This document shows, piece by piece, positions 31,510 to 42,902 of a stretch of 64,000 bases of DNA. Position 1 is the first letter of the stretch. Every line of letters starts with the position of its first letter. The notes beneath the pieces are model-generated. The model worked only from the letters and a program-made list of their open reading frames with translations. It ran no database searches and was not told the DNA's origin. Origin of the DNA: Pyrrhosoma nymphula (Eukaryota > Arthropoda > Insecta > Odonata > Coenagrionidae). Location: NCBI GenBank assembly GCA_963573305.1, contig OY754329.1:147013266-147077265 (forward strand), given 5' to 3'. A program made the position numbers and the translations under genes.

Positions 31510-34000
31510 TCTAAAAACAGATACGGTGGTAGTCAATTCAACATTTTGCCCAACTCCGGAAAGAAGGTGTCACGTGAGTTTATTCACACACAACATTGGT
31601 AGGACAAGCAAACGATTTCAAAATTACAGCAGAGATTTTTCGAGGCAACTTTCATAATGAAGTGAGCCCAGATGAAATGTTGCCTTCACACATTGATTGC
31701 AAAAATAAGTATTTCTAAAAGATTTTTATACATTATAAGGGATAAAAAAAGCTTAAAAATGTAAAAGAAACAAGGAAAAAGCGGCAATAATCCGCTATAC
31801 TGCATAGGAGAATCTAGTTCGAATAAATTAAGCGCATATTCGATCCGAGGTAAAGAGAACTAAGATAAATCAGAAGCAACAAAAAGCAGATAAAAATAGC
31901 GGATTCATACGGATAATCGTAATACACTCAATCATATTACGATTTATGCATTGAATACGGATAACAATAAATTAACTACAGAAAATACGCCATGGGGTGA
32001 CGTTTGAGAGGAAATAAAAGAAATAAGGAATAAATATGGGAAAAAGGATGGGAAACATGTACAGGGACCAACTGAACTAAAGTTTGTACGAACAAACAAT
32101 ATAACTTGCTGCCATAGGAGCTAGCACACACTCTCAGGACATACTTCTCGCATTCCCGTCGTCCGCTTGAAGAATGGCCGCGTCTGCGAGAATAAAGTGC
32201 GGATGATTCGGACGATTTTGATGGCGTAATTACAGTCCCGAGGTTATGATAAAGTTTTGATTGGCCATTCCCGCGGTTGATGCCCCGAAAGCTATTGCCT
32301 TTAATAGACTTCCGCGAGGTCTTGGGACGAAAAAGAAGAGGTGGAAATACGAGGTGGCATCGCCGTGGTGCACGTCAGGAGGAACATAAAAGAGCCCTCT
32401 CGACGGTGAGGTTAAGAGACTTGGAAGTTATAAAATCCAAAGAAGAGCGTTAAGTCAACTTTACTTAATGATAAATCTCAAGAGCTAGACTCTATGGTTG
32501 GCTTAGGAGAAGGGACAACGTTGTCCCAAATAAATCGATATATCTTTTCGTCAATATCATCAATCACTCCATAGTTTTTACGAGGTGGTCAAAAATTTAC
32601 AAGTTTGGAAGAACATAAAGATCAGACATCTGACTTTAATAAAGGATAGAACTCAAGAGTTTTCACGACTAAAGAAAAATAAGTCTATGCGTAATTTTCC
32701 ATAGACCATTATCGCTGATAGCCTATGGGATTTGATTTGGTTTACAGCTACACCTCTACTCTTCATTAGTGAATTATGTATATATCTTCAGACGCTTTCA
32801 CAAAGAGTTTTAAAACATATCTGCAGAAGGCGATAAATTATAATCCAAGACTATAGTTTACTTTTCCATAAATAACTTATTACGCCTCATGGTATAAAAT
32901 GAATAAGACAATGACAAATTAAGCAGATCAGTCAATTAAACAACAGAGATAAAACTGGTGTTAATTTCATATCCCCAATTTCATGATCGACGCTTCAAAC
33001 TAGGAGGTTGGGATGCTCTAATTCTGTCCTCCATACATCGCCTTATGTCCCACTTCTATCGACTCCAGTCGTCCCCATATCCTTCTACAGATTCTGGACA
33101 CCTCAATGCATGCAATGCATCCTCTCTTTCTGACCGGTGAATAGCTACGGTTGGTTTTTTCATTGAAACCGATATCTCATCATCCTTAAATCCGATTAAA
33201 TAATTGGTTTCCCTTGCTTCATTCCTTTACGCTTAGTGACAACTGTAAGATGTTGTAATTCAGTTAAATCATGTATAGCATCGGCGACAGGATCAGAACT
33301 AAACTAGCCAAGTATCGACCAACGAGCCATCACAATGAATTGAATTTATTTTTGACGTATTCGGATTTACCCCCAAAAATTATCAATTATACATTAGTAG
33401 GTGCTTTAATATTTGACTGGAGAAATTTCTGATTGAGTTCCTCATGTTTTGGGGCAAATCATTTCAGTTTTAACGACAGGCGTTACAATGAGATTGCAAT
33501 TCTGAACTGCCCCTGTAGGCCAGTAAAATGAACCTCAAACCAAATTCGCTCCAAATTCTGCATCCCTCAATCTCCGAACGGGATCTTAACGGACAAAATA
33601 GCGGACAACCACATGACTGCCCTCAGTTTAATCAGCACCAAGCGGCAAGAAACCTAGGGGCGCGCTTTAGCGCGTAAGTATTTCATTTCGTTGCTTATTA
33701 AGCGAGATTACTTGGGGCCAGTCGTGGGTGAAATACTAGATGTACTACTTCGTGGAAGAGCGGGGAGGTAAGTATACGAGGAGAGGCGGAAGAATGATCG
33801 GCCTGTGAATGCATCACCCCTTTCTCGGCGGTGCTCGGAAACAGACTGAAGGGAAGATGGGAGGTGGAAGTGCTAGGGAGGCTATTTAGAAGGGTCGTCT
33901 TCTCATTTATCAAGGGTTGTACTCTCCATTCAAGCTTTAGTTGTTAACGCAGTGGAAGAGATAGAATGCTGTTGAATCAGGCTGATTATAAAAAACCTGA
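31510..34000. other. Intergenic DNA, no gene recognised
   Basis: About 32100-32420 is GC-richer with scattered CpG. A perfect 16-bp palindrome GGGACAACGTTGTCCC lies at 32512-32527. GCGCGCTTTAGCGCG, a small hairpin, is at 33661. Short frames have no recognisable domain. Confidence 0.4.
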
Positions 34001-34126
34001 GGAAATGGCCGACCTGCCTAAAAAGGCGACGGAGACGCAATAGAAAATAGTCTAGCTTGGGTAGAAAATCTTGTGAGTAGGGTAAGAATGTGAGAATGAA
34101 GGAAAAAAACTAAATATAAAAAACGG

Positions 34127-35234
34127 TAACATCTGAAGTACCCCAGGAAATTGTCCTTGGACCATTTATTTTTAATTTATTCATTAATGATCTTCCCTTT
34201 CAGCTTCTTTCTTCCAAAACTCATGCCCTTCATTAGGTCGATGACTGCAAGATGCATAAGGAAATTAATAGCTCCTCTGACTACCATGATCTTCAAGACG
34301 CCTTGAATAAGACCTCAGATTGCTGCAATGCCTGGAGGCTAAATTTAAACCCAAATAAGTTAAATATTAAGTCTATTTAGAGATGACGCCTGGGTAGCTT
34401 AACTGGTAGAGCACTCGGCGCGAAATCGGGGGGTCTGGGTTCGAATTCCAGTCCAGGCGAATGATTCTTTTCACTGTGAATTTCACAAAATTGTGTGACC
34501 ACTAGCAGGTGACTCCATTAAAGTTACTGCGCGAGCAGTTCCGCAGTTCTTTGAATAAGTCTATTTCCCTTAAAAATAACCAATTCATTTCAACTACGGT
34601 ATAAATTCCAACCCATTGAATAGTTTATTCAATAAAAGATCTTGGTATAATAAAATATCAGAAACTCATTCATTTCGTGCGCATCCAAGCTAATAAAAGT
34701 AACTCTATGTCCATGTTAGGCTTACTTTACCAGTTAACTGAAATTAAAGATTTCAGAGCATTACAATATTGCTTCACATCAATTGTCCTTCCCATTCTCT
34801 CGTATTACTCCCCTATATGGTCAATGTCAGCCCCAACAAATCTTAAATCTCTGGGACACATTACTCACAAAATATTATTATTATTCCTTACAAATATTTT
34901 TAAAGAGTCCCTCATCTCTGCAACTCATCCTTTGATACTGTCTTTTCTCCACTTTCGGCTTCTTAAAACTGATTTCAAACTCAAACATAGCACTATAAAC
35001 TCGACCATTGACTACCCTGACCTTATTTCCTCCATAAATTTCAGCATACCAACCCAACCTACAAGGATCCACTCATTACTCCATAACCCTACTCACAACT
35101 TATCACTCAAAAAGCGCTCCCTTATTTTCCGCCTCTCTTATCTCGTAGATTCCTTTCCTGACAAAATTGACCCTTTCTCCTTATCTTACAACGGCTTCGA
35201 TAACCAATCCATATCTCGTTCCCAAATAAAATAA
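34127..35234 (+). pseudogene. Broken reverse transcriptase pseudogene of the LINE
   Basis: The first part, 34127-34378, has a stop just before the catalytic box and VDDC in place of ADD. The second part is open at 34677-35234 (185 codons). It carries segments typical of the region after the palm domain in this superfamily: LGLLYQLTEIKDFRALQYC, VLPILSYYSPIWS, HPLILSFLHFRLLKTDF, SINFSIPTQPTRIHS and LIFRLSYLVDSFPD. Motif recognition is from memory of the family. The methionine at 34677 is not the native start. The clade (Jockey rather than another I-superfamily clade) is moderately sure. Confidence 0.7.
34368..34566 (+). mobile_element. SINE with tRNA-like head inserted in the LINE, 11-bp target-site duplication
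   Basis: TAAGTCTATTT is exact at 34368-34378 and 34556-34566. The SINE is 34379-34555 (177 bp). The head, 34388-34459, folds as a full tRNA: acceptor GCCTGGG/TCCAGGC, D stem GCTT/GAGC, anticodon stem CTCGG/TCGGG and T stem CTGGG/TCCAG. The anticodon loop is CGCGAAA, with G where U33 is required, so it is not a working tRNA. Box A (TAGCTTAACTGGTAGAG) and box B (GGTTCGAATTCC) are well kept. The body has GCAGGTGACTCCATTAAAG, shared with 587-790. Confidence 0.85.
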
Positions 35235-35389
35235 TCTTTTCTGCGCTGCCATGTAGGAATATTACTTCTTAACATTCAACTTGTTAATGTTTTTGCGTAT
35301 ATGTCCTTTTTTGTTTGTTATTTGAACTACTATAAAATAACATCATACTGCATACGTTATTTTTTCAAATAAATAAATAAAACAGCAAC

Positions 35390-36610
35390 AAAAGAGCAAC
35401 CAAACACCAGCATAAGAAGAAGAAAGACCAGTTGAAGGAATAGAATGCAGTGCTATCAAAGAATAACCAGAGAAGAAGAAAGAAGTCCCACGAAGACTAA
35501 ATACAAAAAATTTTTAATAATAACTGTGCAAAGTGGAAGGGGCAAACTCAATGTACACCTTCTGAGAAATAACAGCCTTCTGAAAATATACAATGGAAGC
35601 AATAAGGAAAGGGATGAATTACCGAGGGTGAAAAATATGAAACAACATAAGTTGAATATCAAAATGAGGAATTATGAAGGAATAAAACAAGAGAGTGGAG
35701 AGTACAGATGTCGTTAAGCAATTTAAAAGCAGATGACTGCTGCTGAAAAAGCGACTTTAAAAGCGAATTAAACGTTGATCGGAAGAATAACTACACGAAT
35801 CCAATGTTTCAACACGTTACTCATGGCCACAGAAATAATGGAGTGAATTACAAATATACTGCAGCATATTACGAGTTGAAATGACATTGCGTTTGTGATG
35901 TGTATGTGATTCAGATTCAAATAGAAGCTTTATTAAGGCTTGATGCAAACCCACTGAAACGAGTGTATGGCGGGTTGCTGCAAAAACACACGGTATTAAG
36001 CAATAGGGCCGCATACCTAATTCAAAAAATAATGCAGTAATATAGAACGCTTTATGAATTCAGAAATAGATTTTGCGATGCTTTTCAATGATAAACCCAC
36101 ATTTTTCATTACCAAAATATGAGTCCACAAAACCAAAAAATATCACCATTGCGAACTGGAAATTAAGAGGAAAAGCATGAATATTTCAGCGGAATCCGTC
36201 ACCTGGGACAACAGCCTTCCATAATGGAAACACCGCTTCCCGCTCCGTCAGTGAAGTCACCCCGCTGGGCTTGGTATGAATTAGGATTGATCGTTCAATT
36301 CGTTCCGAGTGATATTGCCCCTGCCTGTAAGTGGCAGAAAATGAGTGCGGAACAGCATCAGCCGTCGAAGCACTTTAAACTAAAGTACTAACACTGGTCT
36401 ATCTCCCGCAAACCACGGTCCTCATTCATGAAAATGAGGGACATCTTTTAAATTCGGCGTAAAATTGAATTCTAACACCATAGCATGTTAACCATTAGTT
36501 CTCTGTGTAGTGTATTAACACCATAGCATGGAAACCCCTCAACTAACAGCGTTCGAAAGCCATGATTTTTCGAATCTGTGACTTCACAGAGTTGATAACT
36601 TACAGGGTTT
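35390..36610. other. Intergenic DNA with a small direct repeat, no gene seen
   Basis: 35400-35720 is A/G-rich with a 90-codon + frame of no recognisable domain. TAACACCATAGCATG is repeated exactly at 36473-36487 and 36516-36530. Confidence 0.4.
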
Positions 36611-36619
36611 AGCTATTTG

Positions 36620-36920
36620 TCTACAGGAATGGGAGGGGTGGAAGGCGGTCAAACATAAGGGGGAAGCGAAAAAGGGAGGAACCGGTCGCGGGCGATAGAG
36701 AGAGAGAAAACAATGGGGATAATCCGTTTATTGGCGAGTGTGGACCAGCGGGGAGCGGGGGCGGTGGCGGTGATGCCGGCCAGGGGGGATGGAGTGAGTG
36801 CATGAGAACAGAGAGCGGCACGGCGGCGGTGGTGACGTCAGACCTGGTCTGGCGGGAGAAAGAATGGAGCAAGGGGGCAAGCAATGGTGTACTGAAATGA
36901 AGCGGAGGGAGCGGATGGAG
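36620..36920. repeat. Purine/G-rich tract
   Basis: G- and A-rich + strand with GGCGG-type runs near 36765-36830. The reverse frames (36621-36938, 36728-36925) are low-complexity Pro/Ser/Leu. Confidence 0.5.
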
Positions 36921-36929
36921 AGCAAGTGG

Positions 36930-38090
36930 AAGTTTCAAGGGTTCGGATGAAGACCTCTATAACGGTCCCGATGGATCGGGGCATCCGGAAAGGGTTTTCG
37001 AGAGGCAGGGTGGTAAAGGATATTTTTACATCCTCTACCGGGTGGAATTCCAATGGAAAAAATTTCATGGCGACGATATTTACCGGCCCTTAGGACAAAG
37101 CCGGATGCAGATGACCGAATGTATGGATAAGATCAAAAAACAAGCAAGTACGCAGAAGAACAGAAGAGAAGAAACCCACATGGAGCACCATCAAGAAGAC
37201 GAGGTTCACATGAACATGCCACCCTTTGAGACACAGTTAATGTGAAAGGAGCTTAATCAAGGTAAAAAAATAGAAAGAAACGATAGAAATAGAAAGGTTT
37301 CCATTCAAGATATTCAAATTTCCGTTCAGATGTGTTTTCCAGTTACACCACCAAGCCTTAAATTCTCAGAAAATCTAAACCACCTTGCAAAAAAATTGCA
37401 ACTTCTTTGGCGTACACAGATAAGTCGAACACTTTTTTCTGAATGAGGTAGTGTTAAATTTTTAAATTGGTCCCAACAAATGGCTTAAGAGACAGCACAT
37501 TCCTCAACGCTTTCCTAGGAAGCATAAAATGAGGGAAAAGTTTGTAAGGTAGAGTCTACGTGGCTATATGAGGCGTGTATGGCGTAAAACGTCTTCTTGA
37601 GACTCGGGGATGAAATTACGACATTTTCTGCAAATTTGCTTTGATAACACTATGGGCTACTTAAACTCTTTCACCCTATTTCTGTAAGCAGTTACTTCCT
37701 TATTTCTGAGATATGAAGTCATTTTCACTGAAACGCACACATTTTACAACGTCCCACAACCCCTCTGAAGCTTTCCACCTTTATGAAGTCAGTGAATTTA
37801 TCTCTGACAATCTAAACTCTTTACATTTTTCCACTTGTAAACTCTTCACATGATTTTTCATTGAGCAACACCAGCTATACACGGGCATCCACACGTGATT
37901 TCATGTCCATAATAGGTGGCTTTAGTCTTTCGTTTGATGGCATCATCAATTCCAAAGTGCCCATTAATTTCACTGTTTCAAACTCTTTCCACCATCGCCG
38001 CCTACCATAAATACCTCTCGCCTGTAACAAGCCATGAGCCGTTTGGAATTCAAATTATACAATTCTTACTCTTACTCCCACGGCCTTCTA
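36930..38090. other. Intergenic DNA, no gene seen
   Basis: No supportable feature. The 67-codon + frame at 37042-37245 has no recognisable domain. Confidence 0.4.
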
Positions 38091-38091
38091 T

Positions 38092-38425
38092 ATCTTAGGT
38101 GATATCAACAAATCCCCTCCACCTGGATGGATCTTCTGCCTCTCTTTCTGTTTCTTCCATCTTATCTACATCCTTCTTCACTTGGTCCCACCATCTTAGA
38201 CGTGGTCCTCCCTGGGGCCTTCTTCCTTCAGGAATTCCATGTAGTACCTCCTTCAGCAGACATCCCTCCTCTTTCCTTGAATATGTTCAGCCCACCTGAT
38301 TCTTCTGGGCTTTATTTCACTTGTTATATCTGGGTTTTTGTATAGATTCCTGATTTCTCTATTGTCCTTCATCGTACGTTGGCCCATAGATTTTCCGCAA
38401 CATCTTATTCTCGAATACTATTAGT
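38092..38425 (-). mobile_element. LINE 3'-coding fragment, reverse strand, frameshifted
   Basis: The - strand translation shows the post-RT region common in insect LINEs, split over two frames. From about 38420: NKMLRKIYGP, then NREIRNLYKNPDITSEI, RRIRWAEHIQ. After a shift: LHGIPEGRRPQGGPRLRWWD, QVKKDVDKM and SRWRGFVD. The order (RIYGP, NREI-LY, RLRWAGH, GRRPRGRPRLRWWD) is diagnostic of these elements. Frameshifts and stops show it is dead. No RT domain is present. Clade uncertain (RTE- or Jockey-like). Confidence 0.75.
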
Positions 38426-38459
38426 TTTTTCTAATTATACGATAGGAAATAAAAATGAT

Positions 38460-38930
38460 AGATTCGTGTTCGATGGGAGGGCGCTGGCGTTAGGGAGAGG
38501 GAGACGCTTGCTGAAGGGTAGGAGGGTGTGGTTGGGGGGGGGAGAGAGTTGACGATGTAAGAGGTGGACACGGGCAGAGAAGAGGGGAAGGAGGGGGATG
38601 AGGCGGGGAAGGATGCTGTGGGGGAAAGGTGGGCGTGTCTCGCGCTGGAAATAAGAGGAGGTAGTAATGTGTGCGAAGAGAATTAAGGAAGAGGCGCGCG
38701 GTAACCTGAGATGGAAAGAGGGGGTGGGGGAGGGGGAGGAGGGAAGAAAAGTAGAGAACCTCTTTGAAATTCTGCTGAAGTCGTTCACGGAGGAATTTCA
38801 ATCAAGGAGAGGGATTGCGAAAGAAAGAGGGAAAGGAGAAGGGTGGTCGAGGGGTGTTTGGGGAAGGGGGGGGGGGCGAGAGAGTAAAAACTAAGACGGA
38901 CGGAAAGTAGGGAAGAATGGAGGCGGCTCT
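38460..38930. repeat. Polypurine tract (+ strand)
   Basis: G/A-dominated + strand with G runs (38531-38541, 38867-38877). The reverse frames (38435-38788, 38490-38801) are low-complexity translations of the C/T strand. Confidence 0.6.
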
Positions 38931-41490
38931 CTTTCTCTCCGCGGGAAGAGGTGAAGGGGATCAAGTTCACGCCGGCGTGAGTGGGTAAGCGGACGTGAGA
39001 GCGATCCGCCCCCTTACACAAATCTTTTCCTTCGGTCTCTCCTAAATCCTTCATTTTCAACCCTAGAGCCTCCTTGAAATAACACTACACACGTAAATGC
39101 TTCTCGTGCCAGTACTGAGGAACTCAATGGCATGATAAGATTTTAACGTCATGGCACGATTTTGCAAAACGCAGACTTAGGTGGTTGGCCTCAGATTACC
39201 CCAACCGGCAACAGAGGCGAGGGAATGGCTCTGTAAAGAGATCCTCGAGCCATCACCAGAATTATAGCAGCGATACTTAACAACTATAACGATGCACCAT
39301 GAGAGATTAAGTATGAACCAACCCCAACCGAATTACAACGTGTCCAAGGTTCAGACTCAGCGTTATCGACGTCTCCAGGACTTGGCCCAAATATAGCTAG
39401 ACTTACAACACCGATGATTCTATCAAAGGCCATAGCAGTAGAGAGTAGCTACTTCGGTTAAAACGTCCTTCGACGACTAAATTCCTTCCGCACTTAATAT
39501 CTGCAACTTGAAGACAAGGGCTACAGCATTCGGACGAATATAAATCCCTCCGAAATTGAGCATAGCTAAACGATACATGTAAGTCTAAGATATACGTAAA
39601 TGCGGAATATAGGGATATTTTCTGAATGTTTTTCTTAATGTTCTTAACATATTCGTTATAAACTGGAGGAAACGCCAGAGGAAAAAAATTAAATTAAAAG
39701 AGCATGCCAATGCTCACAGTAGACATCGTCGATAAAAGTGAAGTAGGGGTAGGTTAAGGGCAAAGGGGCATGGGGCAGATTAATAAGGGAGGAACCGTCT
39801 CGAGACGGGGAAAAAAAAACCAAAAAAAGCAAATTAGGAGCGAAGACTATGTGCATGAGGTGAGTAAAGAGGACTTTGAGAGAAGAAGAGCGAATTAAGG
39901 AAATAGGGGAAGGCGGTCGGCGTTGAGGTCCCTTTCTGAAGAGGAGGAGAATTGGGTGGGAGGGGGGAGGGATCGAGAGAAGGAACGTGAGGAGAGCTGG
40001 CAGGGGGTTTAATAAAAAATAAATACCCGAGGAAATGCTAATGAAAAGTCAATATTGGAACGCCTAACTCAAGGAAAACATGACGTAGATTTTTCGATCC
40101 GAGCCTCCTACTCCGTCGAACAAAAACTTCCTCTGTCGCGCGGAAAAGTTCTCCGGAAGATATTTGACTCTCGCGATCGGATAGTTAAAAGAGAAAAGAG
40201 TACTCCACCCCATACACTCAAACCGGAGAAGCACCAAATAAGTACTACCTACTCACCTCCAACTGCGTTTTTGGCGGTGTATAATCACCTATTTTAACTC
40301 AACTCCAACGTCCTATCCCACGGAGATTGGTCGTTTGAAAAATGTTTATTTGATTTTGCGTCGCTTCACGGGTATGGAGTGTCGACTTGTGTGCATTTTA
40401 CTTATCGCTGGAAATTAAAAAAGAAAAATGTATCCATTTTTTTATGGACGGCAGTTTGGGAATGTAGCTCATCTGTTGTCAATAATTCTTGCAACCGTGA
40501 CCGTCAAATGATGATTAAATGGGATAAATGGTGAAATGGAATTTTTTACGAAAGAGGCAAAGTTAATTTTATTCAAGTACTACTTTTTGCAACTCTGCAT
40601 GACTTTCCCCGCTTAAAATATTACGTTCCTCGATTCGACAACGCTATTATTTAAATGGTATTCCAGCGCAAACTCGTGACCGATTGAAACATCAGCCTTT
40701 TATACACAAAGAGTGAATATTATAATTTGAAAATGATACTACGACTCTCTAATAATAATTTTGTCGAGTAATAGCCATAATACCGGCTAATACATATAAA
40801 TTCAAGTATTTCTTAATTTCAACAAACAGAAATTTACTGAAAACCATCGAGAATATCTTAAACATATGAAATTGAAAAATTGGTCGGTACACTCAGAAAT
40901 CTATCCAACTGATATATGTACTTTTTTCCCCATTTCAAGCTACCTGAGGATATGAAAAAGGTAACTATGGTCATATTTTATTACGAAACACTCCAGATTC
41001 TAAAAATCGATCATAAGAAACCAAAGAAAGAGCAGAAAAAGAAAACAAATACTCTCAATGTTTCCAATGTTTTCGTTAACACCCATGGGGTTGTTTTGTC
41101 TTTCTGTAAATTGACGCAATGAATTCCAGAGAGCCACCAACAACGATAGAGGAGTATCTTCAGGTTGAGATGCAGTAATAAGGGCTCTGCGAAAACCCGC
41201 ACAAGTATAGCATAAAATATTTCTCCAGTCATCCAATGTTCACGTCATTAAATCTGCATAAAGTATGACAAAATGACATACCCTTCTTCACATACAGAGC
41301 AAAGAGGATGAAAGAGGAGGAATTATCATTTCAGTTTAATGTTTTACTTCTTGTATAAAAATGATCATTCAAAGTTTACTTAAAAAATCCAAGTGAAGTA
41401 TTAATAGGTATGTACATGACTTTTCCACCAATAAGGCTGCATTCAATCTTCTACAATTTTCCATGGATAGACTTTTTGCCATAATTGTAG
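38930..41490. other. Intergenic DNA, no gene recognised
   Basis: A purine-rich stretch at about 39880-40010, otherwise AT-rich. Overlapping reverse frames at 41000-41236 show no known domain. Confidence 0.4.
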
Positions 41491-41496
41491 AGAATA

Positions 41497-41745
41497 TCAG
41501 TCATTTAAAAGAAAATCGTAACTACTCCGTTTTCCAGCGATTCGAATTAACACATCATGAGCACATTTTAAATCAGCAAGTTGCGTTGCTTGTTGCCTAC
41601 CGACCAATTTATTGTGACAGTTTTTAATTTTTTCCAAAATAGTACTTTCAGGAGCTTGAATTTTTTCTGCAGCAGCCCGAAGGGATATGATTTTATCCAC
41701 CATTGTCTTCACAACCTTTTCAAGTAGTGACTTTGAACATCTGTA
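41497..41745 (-). pseudogene. Remnant of a psq/pogo-type helix-turn-helix domain
   Basis: On -, the frame from about 41745 reads KSLLEKVVKTMVDK, then IISLRAAAEKIQAPESTIL, then VGRQQATQLADL. This fits the psq-type HTH found in Pipsqueak proteins and pogo/Tigger transposases, in which an L..AV..V..G..SLR.AA segment is followed by a .VP.STL.. recognition helix and a GRQ/GRP linker. The ATG at 41712 cuts the domain's first helix, so it is probably not a real start. The frame stops at 41497 with no transposase catalytic domain nearby. Most likely a decayed DNA-transposon fragment. A host exon encoding a psq protein is a less likely alternative. Confidence 0.5.
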
Positions 41746-41968
41746 AATATGGAAGTCATCCCAAAACCTTCACATACTTTCTACCCATGTCCGAAGTTAA
41801 CCCAATTTTTCTGAAATATTATTTAAGCCACTGTATCTTCTTAATATAAAAACAAAAAACTGAAATATTCCCTTTGGAATATTCATTAGAGGTTTGTTAT
41901 CCGCTATATATAACAGAATGGTTGAAAAGAAAAAACTTTGTTTAGTTCCACATAAAATAATTTTAATA

Positions 41969-42004
41969 CGACCTAGGTTTCGTCGCTGGGCGACATCATC
42001 AGGT
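41969..42004 (-). ncRNA. Hammerhead-ribozyme motif in the left inverted arm
   Basis: Inverted copy of the motif at 42903-42940, in the antisense arm. It carries the same elements (CTGATGATGTCGC, CCAGCGACGAAAC, CTAGGTC read on -). Confidence 0.6.
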
Positions 42005-42167
42005 GGTTTACAAAACATTTTTCCGCAATATATAGGTACACTGGGGGGAAGGGGGGGGAAAGGTTTGGAAGAGGAGGGAGAGGGTTGGTCTGGGGGAGGG
42101 TAGGGCTGGGGGGGGAGTGGGGGGAGGTTGGATGAGTAAGGAAAGAGAGAGCAGTTAAGGAAGAAGG

Positions 42168-42554
42168 TTGTTGTGGGGGAGGCTGTTGGTATGCTGCGAT
42201 GTATGCAAGAAAATTTACGTTGCGCAGACTGAGAGAAGTTTTAAAATCAGGATAAAAGAGCATGAGGCATGCTTTAGGAACAAAAATCATTTTTCTCTTT
42301 TTGCCATGCATTTGTTGGACCAAAACCACCACAGCAGTTTCAAACCGGAAATCCTCCACGTGGAAAAAAAGGGTGCCAAGTTGGACGCACTTGAACAGTT
42401 GGAAATTTTAAAACATGTAAAGAGTGACAAATGTATTATTTTAAATGATGTTCTGTTTCAATCCCATTCCCCTCTGCTTAACCTTCCACTACCTGAAGTC
42501 CCCGTCCACCCTCCAAAATCTCCTCTTTCCCCCCACCTTGCCACACCATCGTGA
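42168..42554 (+). CDS. Partial GIY-YIG endonuclease domain of a Penelope-like element
   Basis: Open for 128 codons. The first 8 residues come from the inverted arm and are not native. Native sequence starts at about residue 9, where the arm meets the sense segment (42190/42191). Visible family marks are C10xxC13, YVAQT at 17-21 (usual YIGQT), RSFKIR at 23-28 with R28 as the likely catalytic arginine, H32, FAMHLL at 45-50, H54, LHVEKKG at 63-69 and E76 as the likely metal-binding glutamate, then LEI at 78-80. The first GIY half-motif is missing because of the truncation. The last ~35 residues are Pro/Ser-rich and read into the pyrimidine tract. In intact PLEs this domain follows a telomerase-like RT and nicks the target DNA. 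This copy cannot be active alone. Confidence 0.8.
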   Translation: MLWGRLLVCCDVCKKIYVAQTERSFKIRIKEHEACFRNKNHFSLFAMHLLDQNHHSSFKPEILHVEKKGAKLDALEQLEILKHVKSDKCIILNDVLFQSHSPLLNLPLPEVPVHPPKSPLSPHLATPS

Positions 42555-42870
42555 CTTTCGGTCGCACAACCTTTCCCCAACCCCCTCCTGACAACAGAAG
42601 CCTACACATTCCCCCCCCCCCACAGCGCCCTTCTTCCTCATTTTTCTCTCCTCCCTTTCCTTAATCATCAAACTTCCTCCCCTTCCCCAGCCTAACCCTC
42701 TCAAACAACAGTAACCAACAGCCTCCCCCACAACAACCTTCTTCCTTAACTGCTCTCTCTTTCCTTACTCATCCAACCTCCCCCCACTCCCCCCCCAGCC
42801 CTACCCTCCCCCAGACCAACCCTCTCCCTCCTCTTCCAAACCTTTCCCCCCCCTCCTTCCCCCCAGTGTA
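42470..42870. repeat. Polypyrimidine tract inside the PLE 3' region
   Basis: C/T-rich sense strand between the endonuclease frame and the hammerhead motif, with C runs at 42610-42620, 42782-42801 and 42846-42865. Its complement forms the G-rich inner half of the left arm (42040-42190). Confidence 0.65.
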
Positions 42871-42902
42871 CCTATATATTGCGGAAAAATGTTTTGTAAA
42901 CC

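Larger units (their letters stand above)
34110..35385 (+). mobile_element. 5'-truncated Jockey-type LINE, decayed, interrupted by a SINE
   Basis: The conceptual + strand translation follows the second half of a Jockey/I-type reverse transcriptase. From 34127 it reads EVPQEIVLGPFIFNLFINDL, matching the GVPQGSVLGPLLF-type motif, then VDDC where F/YADD is expected, then NAWRLNLNPNKL. After the SINE at 34379-34555 it resumes with SIKDLGI and the open frame at 34677-35234. The 3' end is an AT-rich tail with AAATAAATAAATAAA near 35367-35381. Upstream of about 34110 no coding similarity is visible. Stops and a damaged catalytic box make it inactive. Confidence 0.75.

Noticed and set aside
34388..34459. 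Intact tRNA gene
   Set aside because: The cloverleaf folds, but U33 is replaced by G in the anticodon loop, the sequence continues into a SINE body, and the whole is flanked by a target-site duplication.
41420..41445. TTTTCCACCAATAAGGC as a PLE 3' box
   Set aside because: Resembles the shared box but there is no hammerhead upstream and no flanking duplication.
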